A DNA stretch of 64,000 nt from JAJCYX01 sp965243825 (lineage in GTDB: Bacteria > Chloroflexota > Dehalococcoidia > Lucifugimonadales > Lucifugimonadaceae). Where the stretch lies: contig CBDEVT010000001.1 in assembly GCA_965243825.1 (NCBI GenBank), positions 1,798,001 through 1,862,000 on the forward strand, read 5' to 3'. The translations under genes and the position numbers were made by a program. This document shows positions 17,474-26,106 of the stretch, piece after piece. Position 1 is the stretch's first letter. Every line of letters starts with the position of its first letter. Below the pieces are notes generated by a model, which did no database searches, was not told where the DNA came from, and saw nothing but the letters and a program-made list of their open reading frames with translations.

Positions 17474-18556
17474 CTAAAACTCTTCACCTCGCCTATTCGC
17501 CAGAGTGCCTGGTGTCAGGTCGAACAGCGTCTGGTGACCGGAAAAGTGGCGTTCTAACTCGTTGACCATCTCCTCGAAGAATCGTGTTCTTGATCTCTGT
17601 GTCGTGCCTGCAATATGAGGCGTCAGAAATACGTTTGGCATGTTCCGAACAGGTGAATCGACTGGAATGGGTTCAGGATCGAATACATCAAGGCTTGCCA
17701 CTATGTCCCCTCGCTCGAGCCTTTCGATCAGCGCCGCTGTATTTACGATCGCCCCGCGCGAAACATTGACGAACACCGATCCAGATCGGATACGCGCTAA
17801 CTCTTTCTGACCGAGCATTCCTCTGGTCCCGGGAGTTAGCGGAGCCAGGCAAACAATCACCTCAGGGAGAGACATCACATTTTCGAGCGAGGTCAAGGTG
17901 AATTCGTATCCGTATGCGACATCAGCAGAAATATAGGGATCATAGACAAGGACTTTGGTGTTGAACGGTCGCAAGAACTCGATCAACCGGCGCGCTATGT
18001 ATCCCCCTCCAATCAAACCAACTGTCTTGCCGGTCAGCTCTTCGTTCATCGTAAATTCGGGGGCTGAAGTCCGTTGCTCAGGAGTGCCCCAAAAATTGCC
18101 TCCAATGAGGTTCCTGAAATGTGCCCCGGCATTCCTTAAGCCGATCAGGATCAGCGCAAGAGCCCACTCTGAAACGGGATATGAAGACCCGTGTGTAGTG
18201 TCAACGGCTTTTGCACCGTGGCTGTTTGCTGCATCCACGTCGATGCGTTGCGCGAACCTGTCACCTTCCAATTCGCCTATGAAGGTTAGGTGTGGCGACC
18301 GTGTCAGTACGTCGGCATCTACCCTGGGGGAGCCATGGCATACCACCAGAGCGTTCAAACCTTGTGTAAATGCGGCGAAACGATCTCGGATGGCTTGCTT
18401 AGTCTCTGGCACCTGATCCCAGCTTGAATCCTCATCGAACTGTTCCCATCGAAACTCTGCGAATTTCTCAAGGCGCGCTAGATCAGCGGTGTCGATGTAG
18501 GTCTCGCGGACCTCAGCAGTCGAAGCAAGGCCTATGATCGGTCGATCCTGTTTCAA
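17474..18556 (-). CDS. D-2-hydroxyacid dehydrogenase (NAD-dependent)
   Basis: An enzyme of the D-isomer-specific 2-hydroxyacid dehydrogenase family; about 360 residues from the chosen start. The nucleotide loop is GLIGGGYIA. The catalytic set is Arg in NVSRGAIVN, Glu in DVFDPEPIP and His in LTPHIAGTT, in the usual order. Substrate unknown. The frame stays open to a TTG at 18604, but TTG 18556, with AGGA about eight bases before it, gives a more natural N-terminus (KQDRPIIGLAST). The divergent neighbour is gamma-glutamyltransferase. Confidence 0.88.
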   Translation of the reverse strand: MKQDRPIIGLASTAEVRETYIDTADLARLEKFAEFRWEQFDEDSSWDQVPETKQAIRDRFAAFTQGLNALVVCHGSPRVDADVLTRSPHLTFIGELEGDRFAQRIDVDAANSHGAKAVDTTHGSSYPVSEWALALILIGLRNAGAHFRNLIGGNFWGTPEQRTSAPEFTMNEELTGKTVGLIGGGYIARRLIEFLRPFNTKVLVYDPYISADVAYGYEFTLTSLENVMSLPEVIVCLAPLTPGTRGMLGQKELARIRSGSVFVNVSRGAIVNTAALIERLERGDIVASLDVFDPEPIPVDSPVRNMPNVFLTPHIAGTTQRSRTRFFEEMVNELERHFSGHQTLFDLTPGTLANRRGEEF

Positions 18557-18774
18557 ATCGTGGATCCTGCTTTGGGTGTCCAGGCAGCCTAGATGATATG
18601 GCAATAGTTCTCAGCTTGAGACCTTGCACTCGACTGGCGCCGTCCGGCATCCGGTATTGCGGTGATAGGATGCGGGTGCGAAGTCGCGAGTGGTCAACAG
18701 ACCAACCTGCATACCCTCCCGTTCGACTTGATGACACGTCACAAACCGTTCCCGTACTTCTGAAAGGGATACCG

Positions 18775-20391
18775 ATGAGCTTCTTCAAATCTCGCAGATC
18801 AGCTGTGCTTGCCCGCAATGGAGCGGTAGCGACCAGCCAGCCCCTGGCGGCTCAAGCTGGCCTTCGGATGTTGTTGGACGGTGGTAATGCAGTTGATGCC
18901 GCTGTCGCGGCTGCCGCATCGCTGAATGTTGTCGAACCGGGTTCAACCGGTATCGGTGGTGACATGTTTGCGCTCATCTGGGACTCGAAGGAACGAAAAG
19001 TTGTTGCCCTGAACGGATCAGGCAGGCAGGCAGCAGCAGCTAACGTCGATGATGTTCGAAAAGCGGGTTTCGATGCAATCCCCAATGAAGGTCCTGGGTC
19101 GTGGTTTGCCGTTAGCGTACCGGGCACTGTTGATGGGTGGCACACGGCACTTGAGCACTACGGGAGAATGTCTTTTCGTGAAGTGCTTGCACCGGCGATC
19201 GATTACGCGCTCAACGGTTACGGCGTATCTGACATCATTGCCCACGGTTGGACAAATAGCAAAGACAAACTGAGCTTCCAGCCGTCTGGTGTGGAGATGA
19301 TGCCAGTCGGCGGTAGGCCGCCAAAGAAGGGTGAGTTCGTAAAGCTTCCTGAGCTGGGACGAAGCCTGCAGGCGATCTCTGAAGGCGGAACAGACGCTTT
19401 CTACAAAGGTGAGATCGCTGGGAAGATAGCCGACTACATCCAGGGGCTCGGCGGTTGGTTGACCGAAAAAGACCTGGCTGAGCACCGTTCAGACTGGGAT
19501 GAAGCGATCTCGGTTGATTACCGCGGCGTGAAAGTCTGGGAGTGTCCTCCGAATGGGCAGGGCATCGCCGCTTTGATCGCACTGAACATCGCCAAGGGGT
19601 TCGATATCGGTTCGATGGGTCCTCAGTCGCCTGATCGATATCACTATCTGATCGAATCGATGCGGCGAGGTTATGCCGACGCGCTTCAGTACGTGGCCGA
19701 CCCTCGCATGGTTGAAGTGCCGATCGAGCCTTTGCTTTCCGATGAGTATGCGGATCGCCGCCGTGCGGCAATATCCGGTGAGCGTGCCGATCCCAACGTG
19801 TCTTACGGAGATCCAATGGGTGGAGCCGATACTGTCTATGTGACGGCTGTGGACGGCGATGGAAATGCATGCTCGTTGATCAACAGCCTGTTTGCAGGAT
19901 TCGGAACAGGACTGGTTGCGCCCGGTACCGGCATCGCGTTACAGAACCGCGGCTCTCTGTTCTCGTTCGATCCTAACCACCTGAATTACCTGCAAGGAAA
20001 GAAGCGTCCGTTCCAGACAATCATTCCGGCCATGGCAACCAAAGACGACGATATGTACATGAGCTTTGGGGTGATGGGCGGGTTCGTACAGCCTCAAGGA
20101 CACCTGCAGGTCGTCTCAAACATGGTCGACTTCGGTATGGATTCACAACAGGCATTGGACGCACTGCGATTCAAGGTCATGGTTGAAGAGGACAACTCGG
20201 TAATAGTTGAAGAAGATGTCGATCCGTCTGTAGTTGAAGACCTTCGTAAACGCGGTCACGAAGTGCACGTCCGAAGCGACTATGATCGAGTCGAGTTTGG
20301 AGGTGGGCAGCTCATCGCCCGAGATCCAGAGACAGGCATCCTGACCGCGGGATCAGAACCTCGAAAAGACGGGGAAGCCGTCGGCTGGTAG
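18775..20391 (+). CDS. ggt: Gamma-glutamyltransferase family protein
   Basis: An Ntn-hydrolase of 538 residues that cleaves gamma-glutamyl bonds (glutathione and similar compounds) after self-processing. The N-terminal block has ATSQPLAAQAGLRMLLDGGNAVDAAVA and GSTGIGGDMF. The probable processing nucleophile is Thr353 in ADTVYVTAVDGDGNACS, followed by the FGTGLVAPGTGIALQNRG oxyanion region. No signal peptide is seen, so it may act in the cytoplasm, unlike the periplasmic E. coli enzyme. ATG 18775 follows AAAGGG. A lipoprotein gene follows at 12 bp. Confidence 0.92.
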   Translation: MSFFKSRRSAVLARNGAVATSQPLAAQAGLRMLLDGGNAVDAAVAAAASLNVVEPGSTGIGGDMFALIWDSKERKVVALNGSGRQAAAANVDDVRKAGFDAIPNEGPGSWFAVSVPGTVDGWHTALEHYGRMSFREVLAPAIDYALNGYGVSDIIAHGWTNSKDKLSFQPSGVEMMPVGGRPPKKGEFVKLPELGRSLQAISEGGTDAFYKGEIAGKIADYIQGLGGWLTEKDLAEHRSDWDEAISVDYRGVKVWECPPNGQGIAALIALNIAKGFDIGSMGPQSPDRYHYLIESMRRGYADALQYVADPRMVEVPIEPLLSDEYADRRRAAISGERADPNVSYGDPMGGADTVYVTAVDGDGNACSLINSLFAGFGTGLVAPGTGIALQNRGSLFSFDPNHLNYLQGKKRPFQTIIPAMATKDDDMYMSFGVMGGFVQPQGHLQVVSNMVDFGMDSQQALDALRFKVMVEEDNSVIVEEDVDPSVVEDLRKRGHEVHVRSDYDRVEFGGGQLIARDPETGILTAGSEPRKDGEAVGW

Positions 20392-20402
20392 GTCCAGACC
20401 CG

Positions 20403-20879
20403 TTGCTCCAGTATCGCCAGGTCAAAACGCTGCTTCTGACGATGATTGTCACCGTCTTTGTCGTCGTCATGACTGCTTGTAGCTCTGGTGCCGCAGAAAG
20501 GGACGAACGTAACTTGTTTGTGCCGTCTGGAGGTGGCGAGAGCGCGCTAAGCGTTGTCGTCTCCGACCTGGTTTGTCAGCTGGACCGTCAAACACTTTCA
20601 GCTACGGCGGTTGGACGTATCGAAAACCAGACTGCCGCCGAACTGGTCAATATCACACCAGTCGTCGTTTGGTTCGATGGACAGAACGAAATCGTTGCAG
20701 CGAGCAGTGCCGACAATATTCCGCAGCTTGGAGTCGGTGACAGCAGTCTGTTTTCCGCATCCTCTTTCTTGCAAGACGGCACGGACACATGTGGTGTGGA
20801 GGTTCGGAGCATTGAAACACTGGTACTCACAGGTGAATTAAAAGCCGGTGCTTTCTTCACCAGCGAACTTGCCAAATGA
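20403..20879 (+). CDS. Putative lipoprotein
   Basis: A 158-residue secreted protein with a hydrophobic signal (residues 9-23) and lipobox MTAC, which makes C26 the lipidated residue. The mature part is a small beta domain (VVVSDLVCQLDRQTLSATAVGRIENQTA, LVNITPVVVWFDGQNEIV) resembling FxLYD-type domains that stabilise extracytoplasmic proteins. The TTG start at 20403 is inferred. It sits between ggt and the dehydrogenase with short gaps, suggesting one transcript. Confidence 0.7.
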   Translation: MLQYRQVKTLLLTMIVTVFVVVMTACSSGAAERDERNLFVPSGGGESALSVVVSDLVCQLDRQTLSATAVGRIENQTAAELVNITPVVVWFDGQNEIVAASSADNIPQLGVGDSSLFSASSFLQDGTDTCGVEVRSIETLVLTGELKAGAFFTSELAK

Positions 20880-20916
20880 AAATAACGTCAGCAGTGATCT
20901 TTCAAGGAAACGATGC

Positions 20917-21828
20917 ATGAAAGTAGGATTCGCAGGTCTAGGACGGATGGGTTCCCACATGGCAAGGAATCTTGTTCGTGCCGGATATGACGTCACCGTG
21001 TACGACGTACGGCAAGAAGCGATCGAAGTGCTTGTGGAACTTGGTGCAAGTGCTGCAGGCGATGTCAGATCGGTGGCAACTGGAGCTCAGTTTGTATTTA
21101 CTTCGCTTCCGGGACCTCAAGAAGTCGAGTCGATCTGGCAGGGAAGCGAGGGCTTACTCTCACACCTTGAAGCCGATGCTATAGGAATAGATCTGAGCAC
21201 TATCGATCCCCAGACAGCCCGAGCCACAGAGGCAGAGGCGAAAACTCTTGGCAAACGATTTATGGATGCCCCGGTGAGTGGTGGGGTCGGTGGCGCCGAA
21301 GCCGGAACGTTGAGTTTGATGATTGGGGGTTCTGAGAACGATTTTGAAGAAGCTCTACCTGTTCTTGCCGCGATAGGGGACCCGAACAAGATTTACCGAT
21401 GCGGTGAAGTTGGGGCTGGCAGCGTCACCAAGTTGGTGAACAACCTGATTGGAATGACGGCCAATGTGGTAATAGCCGAAGCCTTCAGTATGGGCGTCAA
21501 AGCGGGCGTCGATGCTTCAACGCTTTGGGACGTCGTTTCGGCCAGCTCAGGAAACAGCGCAACGCTTGCTCAATGGAAAGACTCGGTTCTGAAACGGAAT
21601 TTCGACCCCGGCTTCATGCTCTCGCTGGGACACAAAGATGTTCGATTGGCGCTCGAACTGTCAGATGCCGTGGACGTTCCGATGCAGCTCACGTCTAACA
21701 CCTTGAAAGCATTTTCTGCTGCACTGGACGAGGGCTGGGGCGAAGAAACCTCCGCTGTGGTGGTGAAACTCCAGGAGCGAGACGCCGATGTTGTGATCGA
21801 TGGTCGTTCACCTACGCAATCTGGTTAG
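20917..21828 (+). CDS. 3-hydroxyisobutyrate dehydrogenase-family oxidoreductase
   Basis: A beta-hydroxyacid dehydrogenase of 303 residues. The NAD(P) motif is GFAGLGRMGSHMA (4-16), the substrate motif is DAPVSGGVGGAEAGTLSLMIGG (117-138) and the catalytic lysine is K172 in TKLVNNLIG. Family members act on 3-hydroxyisobutyrate, tartronate semialdehyde, glyoxylate or succinic semialdehyde; which one cannot be decided. ATG 20917 follows AAGGAAA. Confidence 0.9.
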   Translation: MKVGFAGLGRMGSHMARNLVRAGYDVTVYDVRQEAIEVLVELGASAAGDVRSVATGAQFVFTSLPGPQEVESIWQGSEGLLSHLEADAIGIDLSTIDPQTARATEAEAKTLGKRFMDAPVSGGVGGAEAGTLSLMIGGSENDFEEALPVLAAIGDPNKIYRCGEVGAGSVTKLVNNLIGMTANVVIAEAFSMGVKAGVDASTLWDVVSASSGNSATLAQWKDSVLKRNFDPGFMLSLGHKDVRLALELSDAVDVPMQLTSNTLKAFSAALDEGWGEETSAVVVKLQERDADVVIDGRSPTQSG

Positions 21829-21902
21829 TTACCGCATCCGACTCAGCAAGCATCCATCTATACTTGGTACTACTATTAAGGAAGATAGTGGAATAACTTG
21901 CC

Positions 21903-22862
21903 ATGTCCAGCATGAAGGTTCGCGAAGCAGCCCGACGCCTCAACGTCAGTGAAAAGACCATTTACAAATGGTTGCGGGAGGGCCTGTTGCCGGCGAATCG
22001 CGTTGGCAAGACTTGGATCATCACGGAAGAGTCAATTGCCGGCTTGCTGAGCCCGACCGGAGTGGAAGCTGGGACAGCCGACAGCACGAACAGCACCGCT
22101 CGTCAGCGTACCCGGTGGACCAACTCACCTGTAACCACGACCAATAATTCGACAGACCGGCGATACAGCCTGCCGGAAGCGTTTGCTGAACTTGGTTCAA
22201 TCACCGCTGGAGCTGTAACAAACGGAATATCAGGAATACTCGGGCCCAGAAGGGTGGATCCGAATACACCAAGAGCAGTCGCTTCGGTTCTCGAATCGGC
22301 GGAAGGCGAAGTGCTGTTGCAAGGTGTTGGTTTACGAGAGTTTTTCGGCGATAAAGATCACGCTGAGATTCTGCGCTCGATGGCGTCTGAGGACCGTCCT
22401 GTCAGTGTGAGAGCAATCCTTGTAGATCCGACTGGGCAGTTCGCAAGGGCCAGAACGGTGGTGCAAGATGGTGAGCAATTTGCCGACGACGCTTTGTTTC
22501 GCGCTGGACCGCTATTCGGTGATTCCTGGCGAAGCCTGAACGTGATTGCAGCCTTAAGGAAGGCCAGCCAGGCGGCCAGCCAATTCCGACTCGATGTGCG
22601 GTTCGCCGACCATTGGCCGTCAACTTATCTCGTTCTCACCAGTAAGGCGGCATTCGTAGAGCCGTATCACTTCGGCAAGACGGGCGGGGCATTGGACGGT
22701 GGGACAATTGATGGGCTTGTTCCGATGTTCAAGATCGCGCCCGGCTTTAGCTACTACGAACTTCTGCGTGACCACTTCGACTACCTTTGGAGCGGCAGCA
22801 ACCCATTCATTTCAATGCAGACCCTCGACGAAGTAGCGGAGTCTGTAAAGGTGCAACTCTAG
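21903..22862 (+). CDS. Excisionase-type HTH regulator with PLD-like/DUF5919 sensor domain
   Basis: A 319-residue regulator. Residues 3-52 are a MerR/excisionase winged helix (KVREAARRLNVSEKTIYKWLREGLLPANRVGKTWIITEESI). After a Thr/Asn-rich linker, residues 95-319 form a domain like DUF5919 or a catalytically dead phospholipase-D fold (VLLQGVGLREFFGD; no HKD motif seen). Effector unknown. It stands directly upstream of the inositol-lipid genes on the same strand, with a 200-bp gap holding a GCCAGATCTGGC palindrome (22977-22988), so it may control that module. Confidence 0.75.
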   Translation: MSSMKVREAARRLNVSEKTIYKWLREGLLPANRVGKTWIITEESIAGLLSPTGVEAGTADSTNSTARQRTRWTNSPVTTTNNSTDRRYSLPEAFAELGSITAGAVTNGISGILGPRRVDPNTPRAVASVLESAEGEVLLQGVGLREFFGDKDHAEILRSMASEDRPVSVRAILVDPTGQFARARTVVQDGEQFADDALFRAGPLFGDSWRSLNVIAALRKASQAASQFRLDVRFADHWPSTYLVLTSKAAFVEPYHFGKTGGALDGGTIDGLVPMFKIAPGFSYYELLRDHFDYLWSGSNPFISMQTLDEVAESVKVQL

Positions 22863-23062
22863 TTCAGTGTTGCAATATGTCCGATTTGGAATATTCAGGA
22901 ACAATCACCAAGTTCGTTCCGTAAACTTCTACGTATTTCTGTCCAGCGTGTATTAGCCTCGTGTGTGCAGAAGATCGCCAGATCTGGCGCTCTTAACTGA
23001 ACCTGACTCTTCTACTCGACCGTTAGTCGACGCGCAGTCGTCACAAATGGAGCAATACACAG

Positions 23063-24202
23063 ATGGGCAAGATAAACGTAGCGATCATCGGCGCCGGCAA
23101 CTGCGCGTCCTCACTTGTACAAGGTATTTACAAGTACTCCGAAGTCGAAGGTGATGAGCAGGTCCCTGGCGTGATGCACAACGTTTTGGGTGGATACTCA
23201 ATCGGTGACATCAATATCGTCGCCGCGTTCGATGTTGATAAAGAGAAGGTCGGAAAAGATCTCTCAGACGCTCTCATCTCCAAGAACAACAACGCAGTTC
23301 AGTTTCATGATGTGCCTAAGACTGGCGTCAAAGTTAGCCGTGGGATGACGTTCGATGGCATCGGTGAGTACCTGTCGGATGTGATCGAATCTGCACCAGG
23401 TACAACTGACGACATCGTCGGCATTCTGCGCGATCGCAAGGTTGATGTAGTTATCAACTATCTTCCAGTTGGCTCTGAACAGGCCACTCGATGGTACGTG
23501 GAGCAAGTGCTCGCTGCTGGATGCGCGTTCGTGAACTGCATCCCGGTCTTCATCGGCGGGGACAAAACAGGTTACTGGCCGAAGCGGTTCGAAGATAAAG
23601 GACTCCCGATCGTTGGTGATGACATCAAATCACAGGTCGGAGCGACGATTGTCCACCGCGTACTTGCGAGACTGTTTGAGGATCGTGGGGTTCAGCTGGA
23701 TCGCACATACCAGCTCAACTTTGGTGGAAATACAGACTTCTACAACATGCTTGAGAGAACTCGGCTCAAGTCTAAGAAGATATCCAAGACTCAGTCTGTG
23801 CAGTCACAACTTGAAAAAGAGCTGCCAACTGACGATGTTCACATTGGTCCGTCCGATCATGTCCCGTGGTTGCTCGACCGCAAATGGGCATATATCCGAC
23901 TTGAGGGAACCTCGTGGGGTGATGTTCCGCTGAACGTGGAATTGAAGCTTGAAGTTGAAGACAGTCCTAATTCAGCCGGTGTTGCAGTAGATGCGATTCG
24001 CAGTGCCAAGATTGCCCTGGACAAAGGACACGCTGGCCCCGTCAAAGGTGCCTCTGCCTACTTCATGAAGTCTCCTTTGCTCCAGATGCGGGATGACGAC
24101 GCACGCAAAGAAGTGGAAGAGTATGCGGCGGGTCACAAGCCCGGCGGATCGAAGAAAAGCACACCTTCAGCCAAGAAGAACACCTCGAAGAAAAAGAAGT
24201 AA
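23063..24202 (+). CDS. ino1: myo-Inositol-1-phosphate synthase
   Basis: Converts glucose-6-phosphate to 1L-myo-inositol-1-phosphate with bound NAD; cytoplasmic. The 379-residue, actinobacterial-size sequence begins INVAIIGAGNCASSLVQG. It contains INYLPVGSEQATRWYV, NCIPVFI, GDDIKSQVGATIVHRVL and LNFGGNTDFYNM, all standard for the family. The C-terminus has an extra Lys/Ser-rich tail (from about 352, ending KKNTSKKKK). It leads a probable operon with the mannosyltransferase (76-bp gap) and the phosphatidyltransferase, and supplies inositol phosphate for phosphatidylinositol and possibly mycothiol. Confidence 0.95.
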   Translation: MGKINVAIIGAGNCASSLVQGIYKYSEVEGDEQVPGVMHNVLGGYSIGDINIVAAFDVDKEKVGKDLSDALISKNNNAVQFHDVPKTGVKVSRGMTFDGIGEYLSDVIESAPGTTDDIVGILRDRKVDVVINYLPVGSEQATRWYVEQVLAAGCAFVNCIPVFIGGDKTGYWPKRFEDKGLPIVGDDIKSQVGATIVHRVLARLFEDRGVQLDRTYQLNFGGNTDFYNMLERTRLKSKKISKTQSVQSQLEKELPTDDVHIGPSDHVPWLLDRKWAYIRLEGTSWGDVPLNVELKLEVEDSPNSAGVAVDAIRSAKIALDKGHAGPVKGASAYFMKSPLLQMRDDDARKEVEEYAAGHKPGGSKKSTPSAKKNTSKKKK

Positions 24203-24278
24203 GACGTTAAGATGTCCGAAACTGACTCCTATGCTCTGAGGTGAGAATCAGAGCGAGTTAGGTGGCAGGGGGCTCTTG

Positions 24279-25433
24279 ATGAAGATCGCGATGGTGTCGC
24301 CATACGACTTCGCCATTTTTGGTGGGGTGCAGACCCATGTGGTCGAGCTTTCGAATGCGCTGATCGATCAAGGCCACGATGTGCGTGTGCTCGCTCCGTG
24401 CACAGGCAACGAGTCGGTCTACGACCTGCGAAACGCACCTCTGGACACCTTCGGCAGGACCGTCCCGTTCGTGTCAGCAGGTTCTGTGGCACGGATATCG
24501 TTGAGTGTGTGGTATCAGCGAAAGCTGATGTCAATTCTGGATAGCCAGAATTTCGATGTGGTCCATATTCACGAGCCATTGATGCCGATGTTCGGGCTAA
24601 TGGCAAGTTACTACTCACCATCGCCAACCGTCGGCACGTTCCACGCCTTCAATGAGGGGCCAGGACGCGGCTATGTTTTCTGGAAACGGCTCCTGAGGAA
24701 AGGAGCCGTTCGTCTGAACGGCCGAATAGCCGTATCAGATCCTGCGAGGCAGTTCGCCAATAAGTACTTCCCGGGAGATTACACAGTAATTCCGAACGGG
24801 GTTCACTACGATCAATTTTCAACTACGGCTCCGAAGCCGACCGTCTACAAGGACGATGCCTTCAACGTTTTCTTTGTAGGTCGCATGGCTGAGAAGCGCA
24901 AAGGACTGAAGTACCTCCTCGGAGCCTATTCTCTACTCAAATGGCGTTACCCAAAATTAAGGCTGGTAGTCGGTGGCTCTGGTGTGCCCGACCGCGACTC
25001 ATACCGCCTAATGGGAGAACGTGGCGTCGATGATGTGATCTTTGTCGGTCCAGTCTCTGAAGAAGATTTGCCCGCGTACTATCAGCATGCTGATGTGTTC
25101 TGTGCGCCGAACACGGGCAAAGAAAGCTTTGGGATGATAATCGTTGAGGCAATGGCGGCCGGCACACCAGTCGTCGCCTCGGATATTCCTGGTTTCAGAG
25201 CCGTGATGCAGGACGGACGGCAAGGGCACTTCGTGGAGCCGAAGAGCGAACAGACCATTGCTGCTGCTATCGAAAAAATGATTCAGAACCCCGGCGATAG
25301 GACCTTGATGGGGATCAACGGTTCAGCCACCGCGCGGCAATACAACTGGCAACGGGTGGCGGAGCAGGTTGTGGGCTACTATGAGTCGGTGCTTCAGAAG
25401 CACCCGGTGCCGCCTTCTCGGTACCGTGGTTGA
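24279..25433 (+). CDS. pimA: PimA-like GT4 mannosyltransferase (phosphatidylinositol mannosyltransferase)
   Basis: A retaining GT-B glycosyltransferase of 384 residues. It matches PimA: FGGVQTHVVELS at the N-terminus, H122 in GTFHAF, R202 and K208 in GRMAEKRKGL (sugar-nucleotide phosphate binding), and the EX7E pair E282/E290 in KESFGMIIVEAMAAGTPVVAS. PimA transfers mannose from GDP-Man to phosphatidylinositol at the cytoplasmic face of the membrane. Flanking inositol-phosphate synthase and a phosphatidyltransferase support that role here; the sugar donor is unproven. ATG 24279 follows a GGGGG stretch. Confidence 0.8.
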   Translation: MKIAMVSPYDFAIFGGVQTHVVELSNALIDQGHDVRVLAPCTGNESVYDLRNAPLDTFGRTVPFVSAGSVARISLSVWYQRKLMSILDSQNFDVVHIHEPLMPMFGLMASYYSPSPTVGTFHAFNEGPGRGYVFWKRLLRKGAVRLNGRIAVSDPARQFANKYFPGDYTVIPNGVHYDQFSTTAPKPTVYKDDAFNVFFVGRMAEKRKGLKYLLGAYSLLKWRYPKLRLVVGGSGVPDRDSYRLMGERGVDDVIFVGPVSEEDLPAYYQHADVFCAPNTGKESFGMIIVEAMAAGTPVVASDIPGFRAVMQDGRQGHFVEPKSEQTIAAAIEKMIQNPGDRTLMGINGSATARQYNWQRVAEQVVGYYESVLQKHPVPPSRYRG

Positions 25434-25476
25434 TGGCCCCGATCTTTAAACCGTTTTCCTGGACCCACTAACGAAA

Positions 25477-26103
25477 TTGGCAGACCTCCAGTCGACAAGA
25501 TATGCCGTACGCGGCGCCGTTTCACGCTGGTTCGAAGAGCCAGTGTCTCAAGGCCTAATCAAACTCGGCGTCACTGCCAACGGCGCAACATTGATTGGTG
25601 TTGCCCTCGCTATCGGTGGCGCCGCATTGGCCGCACTTGGTGAGTTCTGGATAGCGGGTATCGTCGTTCTGGCGGGTGCTACTTTTGACATGCTGGACGG
25701 AGGTATCGCACGGCGTACGAATTCTGTCGGACCGCAAGGTGCGTTGATGGACTCGGTGCTTGATCGAGTCTCAGAAGTTGCAGTTTTTGCCGGACTGGTC
25801 GTGTACTACTCGCAGCCCGAGAACTTCAATCAGGCCGCATTGATACTCGCTCCAATAGCGACAGCAGGCTCATTGCTTGTCAGTTATGTTCGCGCCAGAG
25901 CCGAAAGCCTGGGTTTCAAAGGGACCGAGGGTTACCTGACCCGGCCAGAACGTGTCGTGATCATGGTGGTGGCGTTGATAGTCGGGCAGCCTGTATGGGC
26001 GTTGTGGATTCTGGGGGTCGGAACTCCATTGAGTGCAGTTCAACGCTTCGTGGCGGCATACCGTGAAGCCGGACGAGCAACATCCGCTGCGACGGACGAT
26101 TAG
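25477..26103 (+). CDS. CDP-alcohol phosphatidyltransferase (phosphatidylinositol-phosphate synthase candidate)
   Basis: An integral membrane enzyme of 208 residues. The family signature is complete: D71, D74-G75, A78-R79, G88, D92 and D96 within DMLDGGIAR and GALMDSVLD. Several hydrophobic helices fill the rest. Between ino1 and the PimA-like gene on one side and a divergent hydrolase on the other, the likely acceptor is inositol-1-phosphate, giving phosphatidylinositol phosphate as in mycobacteria. Glycerol-3-phosphate is the alternative acceptor. The TTG start is inferred, 43 bp after the previous gene. Confidence 0.85.
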   Translation: MADLQSTRYAVRGAVSRWFEEPVSQGLIKLGVTANGATLIGVALAIGGAALAALGEFWIAGIVVLAGATFDMLDGGIARRTNSVGPQGALMDSVLDRVSEVAVFAGLVVYYSQPENFNQAALILAPIATAGSLLVSYVRARAESLGFKGTEGYLTRPERVVIMVVALIVGQPVWALWILGVGTPLSAVQRFVAAYREAGRATSAATDD

Positions 26104-26106
26104 CTC

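Noticed and set aside
19235..19870. 211-codon minus-strand frame inside the gamma-glutamyltransferase gene
   Set aside because: The product is His/Arg/Ser-rich low-quality sequence typical of a shadow frame; the plus strand has a complete conserved enzyme.
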